A DNA stretch of 64,000 bases, taken from contig CM050447.1 in assembly GCA_027563935.2 (NCBI GenBank), positions 78,229,461 through 78,293,460 on the forward strand, written 5' to 3'. The stretch is from Costus lasius (taxonomy: Eukaryota; Streptophyta; Magnoliopsida; Zingiberales; Costaceae). This document shows positions 24,558 through 34,711 of this stretch, piece by piece. The first letter of the stretch is position 1, and each line of letters starts with the position of its first letter. Made by a program: the position numbers and the translations under genes. Below the pieces are notes generated by a model. That model was not told the origin of the DNA and did no database searches. It worked only from the letters and a program-made list of their open reading frames with translations.

Positions 24558-25532
24558 TTATCCTCTAGAAATGCCAGGTCTCGCTTGATTTGCAGAGGCT
24601 GCAGCAGTCATTGGATCAGGCAATAATGAAAAGAATCCTACATCAGTCTCAATCTTTCTACCGGAAATGATCATCTGTTGAGACTTGTTGCAGTGGGCAA
24701 TGGCTCCTTCGATTGAGCTCTCCAACTCTGCATTCGCGCTGCCGAGCAACAGAGGCTGGCTAAATCTATTGGAGCTCGCCGCCGACAAGGATGACGACGA
24801 AGAAGAAGAAGATGAACAAGAAGAACTGGTAGAAGACGAGGACAGATTCCAATTCCAATTGACAGCTCCTGAGAAAGAATTTCTATGGCAGAGCAGCTCC
24901 TCCTCCACATGCTTCTCCGGCCTATTATGGATGCGGAGGTTGGTATCATCAAGAAGACAGCTTTTGATCTGCATACTGGTTGCGGCCTCCGCCGGGCCGT
25001 CGGAGCGCCGCCTCTTGTTGAACAACGATGTTAGGTAATCTTTGGAAGCCTTTAGCGTTAGGCTCTTGGACAGGTGCTTGACCATTTTGAGCTTCTTGGA
25101 CCAAGAACTCTTGTGCTGCGATCGGACCAGAGACGCCGAGCAGTTGCAGTAGTCACCCGCGCCGACCTCGGCGCTGACAGTAGAGCAACAAGTATCGACG
25201 GGAGAGACGTCGGAACAAGTGTTTTCACTGAGAAGCTTCTGGACCATTTGAAGCCGAGGGGGGAGGTGCAGGGGGAGGAGGTTGCCCTTGTAGAAGAGCT
25301 CATCTGCGGGCGAAGAAGCAGTAGCTTCCATCTCAGCTCGCTTGGCACACATTTGGAATTCGAACTCGTTGGATTGTGGAGGCGAAGAGATGACGCTGTA
25401 GCAGAGGAAGCTGTTGTTGGCGGAGCTCAAGTCCATGTCCATGTTTATGTCTATGTAGTCGTCGTCGTCGTCTTCTTCTTCCTCCTGCTGTGTTAAATGG
25501 TGATTGGGAGCGGGAGATAAGGGTTTGGCCAT
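24558..25532 (-). CDS. MAKR-type membrane-associated kinase regulator
   Basis: A plant-specific, mostly disordered regulator of receptor-kinase signalling related to BKI1, expected at the inner face of the plasma membrane. It is one uninterrupted frame of 324 aa. The start at 25532 is chosen because upstream in-frame residues are Pro-rich leader-like sequence, and MAKPLS precedes the conserved acidic motif. Features: acidic run and YIDINMDMDL (residues 17-35), EFEFQM (56-61), ADELFYKGNLLPLHLPPRLQ (76-95), a Lys/Arg-rich stretch (140-176) that may bind anionic lipids, a Ser run (231-249), and ESSIEGAIAHC (271-281) near the C-terminus, the region where family members carry their kinase-interaction motif. 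The family call rests on these motifs from memory; which MAKR it is cannot be said. It lies on the same strand as the transporter gene, upstream of it. Confidence 0.9.
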   Translation of the reverse strand: MAKPLSPAPNHHLTQQEEEEDDDDDYIDINMDMDLSSANNSFLCYSVISSPPQSNEFEFQMCAKRAEMEATASSPADELFYKGNLLPLHLPPRLQMVQKLLSENTCSDVSPVDTCCSTVSAEVGAGDYCNCSASLVRSQHKSSWSKKLKMVKHLSKSLTLKASKDYLTSLFNKRRRSDGPAEAATSMQIKSCLLDDTNLRIHNRPEKHVEEELLCHRNSFSGAVNWNWNLSSSSTSSSCSSSSSSSSSLSAASSNRFSQPLLLGSANAELESSIEGAIAHCNKSQQMIISGRKIETDVGFFSLLPDPMTAAASANQARPGISRG

Positions 25533-26689
25533 TGTAGATAAGAGTTGTTGCAAGTATGAGTGTGGAGTGGGTGGTGGCGGTGAGGGTGGGAAAGGAAGGA
25601 AAGGAAAGGAAACCAAGGAGTGGCCGGGAGAGCAAAGGGCATCTTTTTGAAATGAGATTAGGCAGAGCCAAATAAGAAAGCGTTATCAAGTGTGTGTCAG
25701 TGTTTGGAAAAGTGGTAAGGCATCGAGGACTCATGCCACTACCAATTCTCTTCATTTGACCCATATTTTGTTCTCAACCACTCCTCATTCTCTCTCCCTC
25801 TACATCTTTATCAGTGTTATTATTTATCTGAGAGTGGGGTGCGTGTGTTTTAACTTTTGCAGGGCTCAGTTTGTCTCCGCTCATCAAGCGTTGCTGGCAG
25901 CAGAATCTCACGTTGCATGTCTGTTGATGCAGCAAAACAGGATGGAACCATAGTGAGGTGAGTGAGTGATCTTGAGGTGAGGTAAAACAAAGTAAAATTC
26001 TATCAAAGACAAAAGTGAAACAAGTAAAATTCTATCACTCAGTTCAACTGATTGATGTGTAGTTTATACCTTTACCACTGCTAATACTCCAACTTAAAAG
26101 ACTCTACTCACTCCCAAGTAATCTATCTGCATTACGCTGTTCATTGAAGAGACAAGAGAGGTAGCGGTAGCTGGAGCCGATTTGCCAACGGCATGCATCT
26201 TATTATCTAGCCGAGTGCCCCCGGAAAGCAGATTTTATATATGCGTTGTCTGCAACGGAAAAGGTTCTGCTGCGTATGGCTTAATTTGGGCTACTGCTAC
26301 CGTCCACGTGAAGGATGCCACAGCAGGAGAATCTAGTAATAATTGAAGCGGCAGGCGGGTACGTGGACATAGACTCGGTGGCAAAATTAGGGATAATAAA
26401 GCCCATCCCAAAACGAAGGACCTGTACTTGGTTTTCTCTCTGACCAGGGCATTTGTAGCCACAGTGTGAGAGGGCGTCAGCAGCAGTGATTGAGCAGCGT
26501 ACCAGCTGACGGGTCCCACCGTCAGACCATTGTGGACAAACGCGTCCCTGGCCGCCTGGCGTGGGGACTCTTTCGACACGAACGAAAGGGTGGAAAGAAT
26601 AGATAAGCTTAAAACCTCTCGTTTACCCAAAAGAATAAACGTAAAATAAAAGATTTTAGGATGAATGGATGAGAAAAAAATTGGGCGGA
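25533..26689. other. Upstream region of the MAKR gene and spacer
   Basis: The first ~300 bp upstream of the ATG are pyrimidine-rich on the gene strand and probably hold the 5' UTR and promoter. An ATAAATAAT string near 25820-25829 (minus strand) is a weak TATA candidate. No other gene supported. The frame at 26235-26630 has no recognisable domain. Confidence 0.5.
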
Positions 26690-27526
26690 TTTACGCCATG
26701 GACGAGAGACGTAGACCTTCGAAGACACGCTAATCACCGCCTCGCTACTCCATCTCCACAAGAGGTGCTCGCTACATACCTCCGAAGATGCCTCTCACAG
26801 ACGCCCCCGAAGACACCACCGCTCGCCTCTTCTGTCGTCCAGGTGAGCTTCTGCCTCGCTTTCGCCGCTGAAGGTGAGCGTCCAGATGAGCCAACGCCGC
26901 CCCATCTCCATAGACATAGACCTCCAAAGATGCGCTCGCTGCAGACCTCTAAAGACCGTCTCGTCGCGCTCGCTACAGACCCTGAAGACGCCTCTCACAG
27001 ATGCCCCCGAAGACGCCGCCGCTCGCCTCTTCCGTCATCTAGGTGACCTTCCGCCTCGCTTTCACCGCTGAAGGTGAGCGTCTAGGTGAGCCGACACCGC
27101 CCCATTCCATAGACACAGACCTCCGAAGATGCGCTCGCTGCACACCTCTGAAGACCGCCTTGTCGCGCTCGCTGCAGACCTCTGAAGACGCCTCTCGCAG
27201 ATGCCCCCAAAGACACCACTGCTCGCCTCTTCCGTTGTCCAGGTGAGCTTCCGCCTCACTTTTGCCGCTGAAGGTGAGCGTCCAAGTGAGCTGACGCCGC
27301 CCCATCTCCACAGACGCAGACCTCCGAAGATGCGCTCGCTGCAGACCTCTAAAGACCACCTCATCGTGCTCGCTGCAGACCTCTGAAGACGCCGCCGCTC
27401 GCCTCTTCTGTCGTCCAAGTGAGCTTCCGCCTCGCTTCTGCCGCTGAAGGTGAGCGTCTAGGTGAGCCGACGCCACTCCATCTCCACAAACGTAGACCTC
27501 CGAAGACGTGCTCGCAGTAGACCTCC
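26690..27526. repeat. GC-rich minisatellite, ~200-bp unit, about 4 copies
   Basis: Units contain CCGCTGAAGGTGAGCGTC, GACCTCCGAAGATGCGCTCG and CGCCGCTCGCCTCTTCCGTC. The CCGCTGAAGG marker falls near 26864, 27067, 27265 and 27440, so the period is about 200 bp, with a shorter last unit. Overlapping open frames on both strands are a by-product of GC-rich repetition. The array is interrupted in mid-unit by the LTR of element A at 27527. Confidence 0.9.
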
Positions 27527-29298
27527 TGATGCAGGAGCATATAACATAAAGGAAGAGAAAAATCTGGCCCCGTTGGTGCTCTAAAAATTTTTCACAAACA
27601 ATTCCTTAGGGTACCCAGCAACGGAAGCCACGCCCCATGAGTCCTGCGGACAACTACCCGATTCGGAGGCAGCTTCACATGCACAAGTCCGATTTTCCAC
27701 AGAAACTTCCTCGGGATACCCCACGAAGAAGACCACACCCCATGAGTCATGCGGACAACTACCGGGTGCACAAGTCCGATTTTCCATAGAAAGTTCCTCG
27801 GGGTACCCAGCGACGAAAATCTCGCCCCGTGGGTCCTGCGGACAGCTACCTGATTCAGCGGCGATTTCACATGCGCAAGTTATGTTTTCCACAGAATGTT
27901 TCTCGGGGTACGTAGTGACGAAAACCACGCCTTGAGCGTCATGCGGACAACTTCCTGTCCCTTCACATGCACAAGTCGGAAATCTCACAGAATGTTCCTC
28001 AGGTCACCCAGTGACGAAAGCCACGCCCCGTGACTCCTGCAGACAACCGCCAGAAGACGGTGGTTCCAGACGCGAACACCGACATGGGCGTGCAGCCGAA
28101 CACGGGCAGGCCGTGTTCGACTCGGTGAAGCCTGGAATACCCGAACACGACCGTGTTCACCCCTGAAGACCCGGAGGAGCCCTGATGACCCCATTTCGAC
28201 GTGCACAACCCATCCTACCATGTTGCTCGACCACATGAAGACCCAAAGGAGCCCAACAAGGTGGTTATTCGGCGATCCCAACGCCCATCTCACCCACCGG
28301 ACCGCTTCGTGGGTGTTATCAACCCACTTTCCATCCACATAGTGGTGACCCGGCCCAAGGATGCCACGGGCCAACCCCTCAAGAGCCCAACACCAGATGG
28401 GCCACACAACCACATCAGCAACACAGCCCAAGAGAAGGCCGCGATGGTAGTTACACAGCCCAGTACTTCGCAATTCTGCTGCTTTTGTCGCGATGTGCTC
28501 TGAGCGTGTCTAACCGTCGCCGCAACCACCTCGTACGCTGAAGAACCAAAGGACCTGTGCCCCTGCAGGAGTAGATGGTAGTTGGTAGGATTTTATTCTG
28601 TTTTGTCTTTTTGTGGCAGCTTGACCACTTTTTGGTTGTTAATTGTTGAGATGCTATCCTTTTGTCTTGTTTACCCTCCTTATCTTATAAAAGAGAGGGC
28701 CTGACCAGCATTTTCCCTTAGTTCTCTTAGAGGTAGAGTTCTCCTGGTCAGCAAGAGTGCCTCCAGCTTTTATGGAAGATGAAGTAGCATCGTCTTCAGG
28801 ATTTGTAAGAGTCGGCGACCGGTGTCTCGACTCGAAGTGTTTCCTACTCGTGTTTCTTGCTTTTTGAGATGTAAATCCCACCGTTCCGGGTGGGTCAAGT
28901 TTGCCTGTTTCTAGACGTTCTTTCCGTGTTGAGTTTCTTTCGCCCTCTCACCCATGAGCATCCGAGTGTCGGAGTCATGGCTGGTTTCCCTGTTCGTTGG
29001 TTTATTCGCAGGTGCATAGGCGCGCGAGCTGACCTCGCGATCCGCAAACCCCGTTCGTGTTGTGCTTAAAATTGCTCTAGAGGTTAGTGAGTGAATTTCA
29101 GTAATTTTGGGTGCCGTTGGATTTCTCTCGCATTAGTATTGCCTCGAAACGAATTCGTGCCGATTTCCCATGTTTCTTGCTATACTTTCCGAGCGATTTG
29201 ACTTCCCTCGTCTCAAGACCCTCTCACGATTTCTGTGCATTGTGTAAGCACCGTAGAGTATGACACTAAGGACCAACCTTCCTATAGTAGTTGCATCA
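27527..29298 (+). repeat. 5' LTR of element A (1772 bp)
   Basis: It starts TGATGCA and ends TGCATCA, a perfect 7-bp inverted terminal motif. The primer-binding site follows three bases later. The first 550 bp carry a ~104-bp tandem repeat. The upstream flank CCTCC (27522-27526) should be the target duplication, but the 3' end is not in the window to confirm it. Confidence 0.8.
27590..28075 (+). repeat. Five ~104-bp tandem repeats inside the LTR of element A
   Basis: A unit with GTCCTGCGGACAACTACC, CACATGCACAAGTCCGATTT and TTCCTCGGGGTACCC recurs. The TCCTCGGGG-type marker lies near 27604, 27708, 27796, 27900 and 27998. One copy lacks about 16 bp. Such U3 repeats can act as enhancers, but that is inference. 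Confidence 0.85.
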
Positions 29299-29300
29299 AT

Positions 29301-29313
29301 TTGGTATCAAAGG
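29301..29313 (+). other. Primer-binding site of element A (initiator tRNA-Met type)
   Basis: TTGGTATCAAAGG starts three bases after the LTR end. It matches the usual TGGTATCAGAGC complement of the 3' end of plant initiator tRNA-Met, with one or two mismatches. Confidence 0.8.
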
Positions 29314-29428
29314 ACGTTGCGCGTTTGATTCTTATCGTTCGCACGGTCCGACCATTGCATAGCATATTTCAGCACCGTTTTCGCGTTTTCAGCATCCTAC
29401 ACTTAGTCATTTTCGGCCTTGTTTGTGC

Positions 29429-30790
29429 ATGGTGACTACACGGTCACAAGTTATGTCGTCCCAATTTCCAGACACCATCCCTGAAATGCAAGTGTCGGTC
29501 CAACCCTCGGAAGGGAGTAGAACCGATTTAGAATCTTTGGCTGCGCTTGAAGCACGTGTAGACGCCAAGTTGGGTGCGCTGTCCGCGCGCTTGGAATCCC
29601 ACGAAGGGAATACAAGCGCAATGTTTCAGCAAATCATGGCTGGGATCCATGTTCTCACAAGTCGCCCTGAGCCATCGGAGCATAGGCGCTCCAGCCCGGT
29701 TAACCCACCTCCGTCCGCAAACCTAGCTCCACCGACTCGAGAGTTGCCTCCGATGACCGCGCCCCTGCGGCCGTGAGTCTTTGAGGATGAGTCCGGTCAC
29801 CTGCGACCTCATGGAGTCCAAGGGGACCTAGGTTATGGGGACGAACCCCTGGATGAGGATGACGTGTGGGCCGCACAAGGGCCCCAACCTAATGGACGCT
29901 TTGGGCACGCTTGGACTAGGCAAAGGGGCCCAGACTGATACCATATAGAGCGCCCTCGCTTGAATGACGACTTCTAACGCTACATTCGGAACACCCCCGC
30001 GCCCTTTGCGGGTGGTCTCAACCCGTCACAATTCCTTGATTGGGTTGCATCTGTTGACTCTTACTTCGACCTTAGTAACTGTCATCCCGACTTGTGCATT
30101 AGGTATGTGCGCACCTTGCTCGAAGGCCCTGCACATTTGCATTGGGCAAACGTGGAGCGGCAAAATGCGCAACAAACCCTTCCTCCCATCACCACCTGGG
30201 AAGAAATGAGGTATCACCTCCGCGAGCAATACGTACCCCCCTCCTATAGGCAGCGTCTCCTTGATCAATATAGTAGCCTACACCAAGGATCGGGTACCGT
30301 CGAGGAGTATCGCCTCACTTTTGAGACACTTCAACTCCGGTGTAACTTACAGGAAGACCCCGAGTTAGTTCTGTCGAAGTTTAGGAATGGTCTCCGCGTG
30401 GATATCCGACACGCCCTACCCACTTATAGCTCCGAGATATTTGACCAGACCTTCCAACGCGCTCGCGATATCGAGCATGACCTCAGGGCTGCGATTAGTC
30501 TGGACCTCCTAGGCGCCCTCATTTGGGCGGACCTCCTCATGCCCACTCTCGACCCAAGCGCCACAAGCCTCATTTCGACCCACGGCCCACGCCTACGGCC
30601 CATTACTCCCCTAGGCGTCCAGCCCCCGATGCCCCACCTTCTCGCCCCACTTGAGAGGAGAAGGGGAAGGCCCCACTTGTCGGCCCGCCTAGTCGAGTCA
30701 ACTATTACAACTGCCTGCAGCCAGGCCATCTGTCCCGCGACTGCCCTAAAAAGTCTGCCACAGTGGACAAGGCCCCTGCCCGAGTCGCCA
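29429..30790 (+). pseudogene. Element A gag, broken
   Basis: It starts MVTTRSQ, a start typical of this superfamily. A capsid-like domain follows (about 30010-30480: SQFLDWVASVDSYF, LLEGPAHLHWANV, LREQYVPPSYRQRLL, SKFRNGLRVDIR), then, after a frame change near 30500, a basic Pro-rich stretch and one zinc knuckle (CLQPGHLSRDC; the first Cys position appears as YYN-C). Stops interrupt it near 29774, 29937, 29974 and 30649, each explicable by C-to-T change. It cannot make full-length Gag. Confidence 0.85.
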
Positions 30791-31824
30791 CTATCACTCG
30801 CGAGCTTGCGGAGCATGATGTTGAGGCCAAGTGCTACACTAGTGGTGAAAAGTCGGGTCACCCCACACTTGTGGTTGTGCGGTGCACCTTTGTCCATACC
30901 CGACCCTCTGAGGATTGGAGGCGTATGAGCATCTTCACGACTTACATCAAGTGCAACGGACACTCATGTAAGATCGCCATCGACGGTGGTAGTAGTTTGA
31001 ATGTGGTCTCTCGGACCGCGATCACCCATTTCGGTCTTCCCCTTGAACCTCACCCGAAGCCATACTCGATCGCATGGGTTGACACATCGCGTCTCTCGGT
31101 CACCCACCGATGCCAGGTCCCCATCGCTTTTGGGGACTACCGCGAGAAAGTGTGGTGTTACGTGGCGGCTATGGATGTCGCCCACGTCCTCTTAGGACGC
31201 TCATGGCTATATGATAGGGGCGTCGTCCACTACGGCCGGTCGAACATTTATGTGCTTGACCACAACGACCAGAAAATCCGTTTGATCTCGACCCCACCTA
31301 AGGAGCTGCGCACTTCCACCTCCGAGGGTGTGGTTGTCCCTCCATCGGTTGCCCCACCGGCCCCAACTGTAGTGTCCCTCATGCGGGCCTCCGCGCTTAT
31401 GCGTGAGGCCACTGAGTCCAAGGTTGTCTAGGCCTTAATGATGCACGAGTCCTCGGGTGCCCCTCCTACCTTAGACGAGGAGCGTCCCCCGGAGATCGCA
31501 GCCCTCTTGACCGAGTTCTCCGACATCAGCCCGGAGGACTTACCCCACGGACTCCCTCTGAGTAGGGAGATAGAACATGCAATTGACCTTGTCCCGGGAG
31601 CACCCCTCCTCAACTTACCCCATCACCGTTTAAATCCCACTAAACACGCTGAACTGCAGCGTCAAGTGGATGAACTCCTCACCAAGGGGTACATCCGTGA
31701 GAGTCTAAGTCCCTGCGCGGTACCCGCCTTACTCACGCCCAAGAAGGACAGGTCGTGCCGCATGTGCATTGACAGCCGCGCCATCAATAGGATTACCGTC
31801 AAGTATAAGTTCCCCATACCTAGG
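30763..31824 (+). pseudogene. Element A protease and N-terminal RT
   Basis: Aspartic protease: KIAIDGGSSLNVVS near 30970 (active site DGGSS in place of DTGAS/DSGAS), then AMDVAHVLLGRSWLYDRG near 31170-31220. A stop near 31430 (TAG for probable CAG) separates it from the RT start (HAIDLVPGAP, LLTKGYIRESLSPCAVPALL). The frame stops at KYKFPIPR, where element D enters. The missing next residues are found at 41099. Confidence 0.9.
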
Positions 31825-32082
31825 TGATGACACCGAAATTTATAGTAAATTTCATGCCATTTTATATATCTTTTTGTGTCATATTATTACTACTTTGCTT
31901 ATTTTTATGCCATTTTTTATCAAATATTGCAAAATCTACTTCTATTTTGGTTTTTTATGATTTTCAAGTAAAAAGTGATATATTTTGATGGATTTTGAAA
32001 GATTTGAGCACACCAATGGATTCTAGACGTTGAAACGAAGTCACCTGTAAAATTTTAGAAGAATCAGAGCTTCAGAGAAAAT

Positions 32083-32475
32083 TACGGCACCCCCTTTATG
32101 GAATTTACGGTACCGTAATTTGACTGCACTCGCAGATCAAAATTACGGTACTACCGTAATTCCCGTGAGGTACCGTAATTTGGATTTTTTCAGGCCAGAG
32201 AATTTTGTGAGATTACGGCACAGCCGTAACAATCTTTATGGTGCCGTATTTTGGGATTTTTCAAACCAGAGATTTCAAGACGATTACGGTACTGCCTTGA
32301 CGAAATTTACGGTACTGTAATTTGGGTCGATTTTCCACTCGAAGGATTGTTGACATTATGGCACTGCCATAAAGAACCTCACGGTACCGTAATTTCAGAA
32401 TATTTCAACCTGAGAACCCGCTGTCCAGAATTACGGCACTACCGTAAACTTCATTACGGCCGTAATTACAACGCA
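32083..32475 (+). repeat. Palindrome array in the LTR of element D
   Basis: Six units about 60-75 bp apart (starts near 32083, 32142, 32212, 32283, 32355, 32430), each with one or two inverted repeats built from ATTACGG and CCGTAAT, for example ATTACGGTACTACCGTAAT and TTACGGTACCGTAA. The spacers are diverged. The same motif returns in the internal array at 40400-40582. Confidence 0.85.
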
Positions 32476-33797
32476 GCTCGCGATTTTCCCGGTCAACTTC
32501 GAAGCCCGAATCTTGCGCGGACCATATCTTTTGATCCAGACCTCCAAATTAAGATCTGAAAGATGCTACGGACTCGTCTTAAAGAGGAGAAGACATAAGA
32601 ACCAAAAGCAAAAAAGTTTTTATCGAGAATCGAGAGAGCAATCGAAAGAGAGGCGCTTAGGGTTTGGCCTCATGCCGAAAAGCATAGAGGACACCTCAGG
32701 CCACGATTTTCACACAGAAGCTTCGCCTAGAGGAGGAGAGGACACACCAGAAGTTTCAGAGAAAAAGGAGATCAAACAGAGGAGAAATCAACACAAAATC
32801 GAGCGCCACCGCTATTGCGCCCAGATTACGGCCGTAAAGTAGTACGGCCGTAAACTACTTTACGGCCATACCGTAATTTCTATTTTCTTATTCCTTTTGA
32901 TTTTCTTTAACATGAATTATTGTAATCTTCCCTCTATGCAAGCTTAAACATCTTTGAGACTTGGGGTGTAATCCCCTTTGATTTCTTAATGATTAGATAA
33001 ATTTTTATCTTCGTCAGAATAGTTTTATGATGATAATTTTACTTATGTGAATAATTGTACTTTAATTCTCCTTAGATTGATGTTATTATTCATGTTTTAG
33101 AGTTCTCGCAATAATGACCGAAAGGTGACTTGCTTGAGAATTCGGAACCCTAGAATTACATGTTAGGAGCTTTCTGTAAGAGATTAAGTTAGTTTTTATT
33201 TTGTGATTTTAGTGATTTTATTGTCATGTTAGATAATTTGAATATAGGATTGAGTCGAGTTATCAAACGTGGAGATCTTGTACGAAAGTGAGGATCGGAA
33301 CGTTGGGGAACCATAAGTAAAACTTGTGTTGAGACTCGGATGCACGAAAGTGATCCTTGAGATTCCACTTGAGAAAATCAACTTAGAATTTGGATGCACA
33401 AAAGTGATCTTTGAATTCTTTGATTGATGATTTACTTATCTTCAGCATTGGGATAGATCTTTGCGCGAAAGCGAGGATTGGTCCCTGCATGATTGTCTGC
33501 ACGAAAGTGAGATGATCCCTTTATGAAGTAAATTAAGTCTTTATCAAAATAAAATTAGTCTGACGACCTTTTCTTCATATCTAGTCATTGAAATTAAGGT
33601 GGATGAAACCCTAGTCCCAGTTTATCTCTCTGATTATTTTTCGTATTCTTTCTATTGCTTACTTGCATCATATTCGGTTTACTTAGCTAGTGAGAATACA
33701 ACTATTTGGTACTTAACAATAAGGTCTCTGTGGGATCGATATTTTTCTTTATTACTTCAAGTGTCCGTGCACTTGCGGACACTACAAGTTTAGGGAC

Positions 33798-33824
33798 AAC
33801 AAGTTTTTGGAGCCGTGTCAGGGA
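33798..33824 (+). other. Degenerate second PBS inside the LTR of element D
   Basis: AACAAGTTTTTGGAGCCGTG followed by TCAGGGA closely resembles the true PBS context 130 bp downstream. The same vestige is kept in the 3' LTR remnant near 40967-40994, so it is part of the LTR. It follows a GTGCACTTGCGG string like the one that ends the LTR of element B. Confidence 0.7.
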
Positions 33825-33930
33825 GTGACAAGAGCCCTGTACGCCAACACTTAGGTTTTGGCCGCGACACCTGAAATAAGTCTACCTACTTGTATTTATA
33901 AGTGTGTCCTTTCGGATCACAACAAGTTTT

Positions 33931-33948
33931 TGGCGCCGTTGCCAGGGA
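33931..33948 (+). other. Primer-binding site of element D (tRNA-Asp type)
   Basis: TGGCGCCGTTGCCAGGGA lies a few bases after the LTR end. It differs by one base from the PBS of elements B and C, which matches the 3' end of plant tRNA-Asp as known for Athila-type elements. Confidence 0.85.
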
Positions 33949-34240
33949 CCTTAGTTTTGTTAATATCAAAATAGTTGTTAGTATTGCTAGACTAAGTTTT
34001 ATTTGTTTTAGATTTAACTTTATTTTTTATTTTTGTAGGTTTTGGATTTTCACAAGTTGTGATAGAGCTTGTATTTCTGAAATTTGTGAATTTACTTGTG
34101 TTTTATATTTTTTTTGTTTTTTTATATATATTCTGAAAAAAAAACTAATTTGATTAATTGGTGTTGGATTATCTTTCTATTCTTGATATATTTGAATATA
34201 TGACTTTTACTCATAACTCGTGGGCAACTAAAAGAGGTGA

Positions 34241-34614
34241 TGTCACGCTCCAACGAGCACTAACCAAACCACGGTTAGCAAAGAACTCGTGAAGCACGAC
34301 AAATAGAAACCCACAGGATAGCACCTCCTCTATAAACTGATCAAAATTCACAATATAACACTAACTCAACCTATATATCCACAAGCACTACCATAAAATA
34401 GAACCAACTGAGACGATAAATATATCACATGTGCATCACTAGCAACTATACAGAACATGATCAGAATCGAAATCAAAATGAAACTGATCAATCAAAATAC
34501 CATACCAAAAGATCGATACACTCGATCAATGAAAAATACCAACAATGTATCCACCAACTGAATCAAAACATATCAGCATAAACAACTCTAACTATCTATC
34601 AGGTGCTGATATCA
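34241..34614 (-). repeat. 3' LTR of element E (374 bp)
   Basis: On the plus strand it starts TGTCACGCTCC and ends GCTGATATCA. It is the same length as the other LTR and differs by a small number of substitutions, which implies a fairly recent insertion. Confidence 0.92.
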
Positions 34615-34711
34615 ACTCCAAGGTCCAGGTCAGCTCTATATCTAATTATCACCAGCATCAGGAGCAACTTCCTTACTTGAGGCAAAGCAAAAGGAGTTAG
34701 CCCAAAAGGCT

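Larger units (their letters stand above)
31825..33924 (+). repeat. 5' LTR of element D (about 2.1 kb)
   Basis: It runs from TGATGACACC to the CACAACA that precedes the PBS. Only its last ~206 bp (33719-33924) are matched by the 3' LTR remnant (40892-41093), so its upstream extent rests on the terminal TG and the flanking duplication. It contains a palindrome array (32083-32475, with another palindrome near 32822-32878) and, near its end, a degenerate second copy of the PBS (33798-33824). Confidence 0.7.

Noticed and set aside
24685..25764. Frames of 87-143 aa overlapping the MAKR gene
   Set aside because: Shadows of the MAKR coding frame and its pyrimidine-rich leader.
26669..27476. Long frames on both strands in the ~200-bp minisatellite
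   Set aside because: Repeat-driven; they shift between units and have no recognisable domain.
27581..28529. Cys-rich frames (up to 162 aa) on the minus strand of the LTR of element A
   Set aside because: They lie over the ~104-bp LTR repeats, antisense to the element, with no support for expression.
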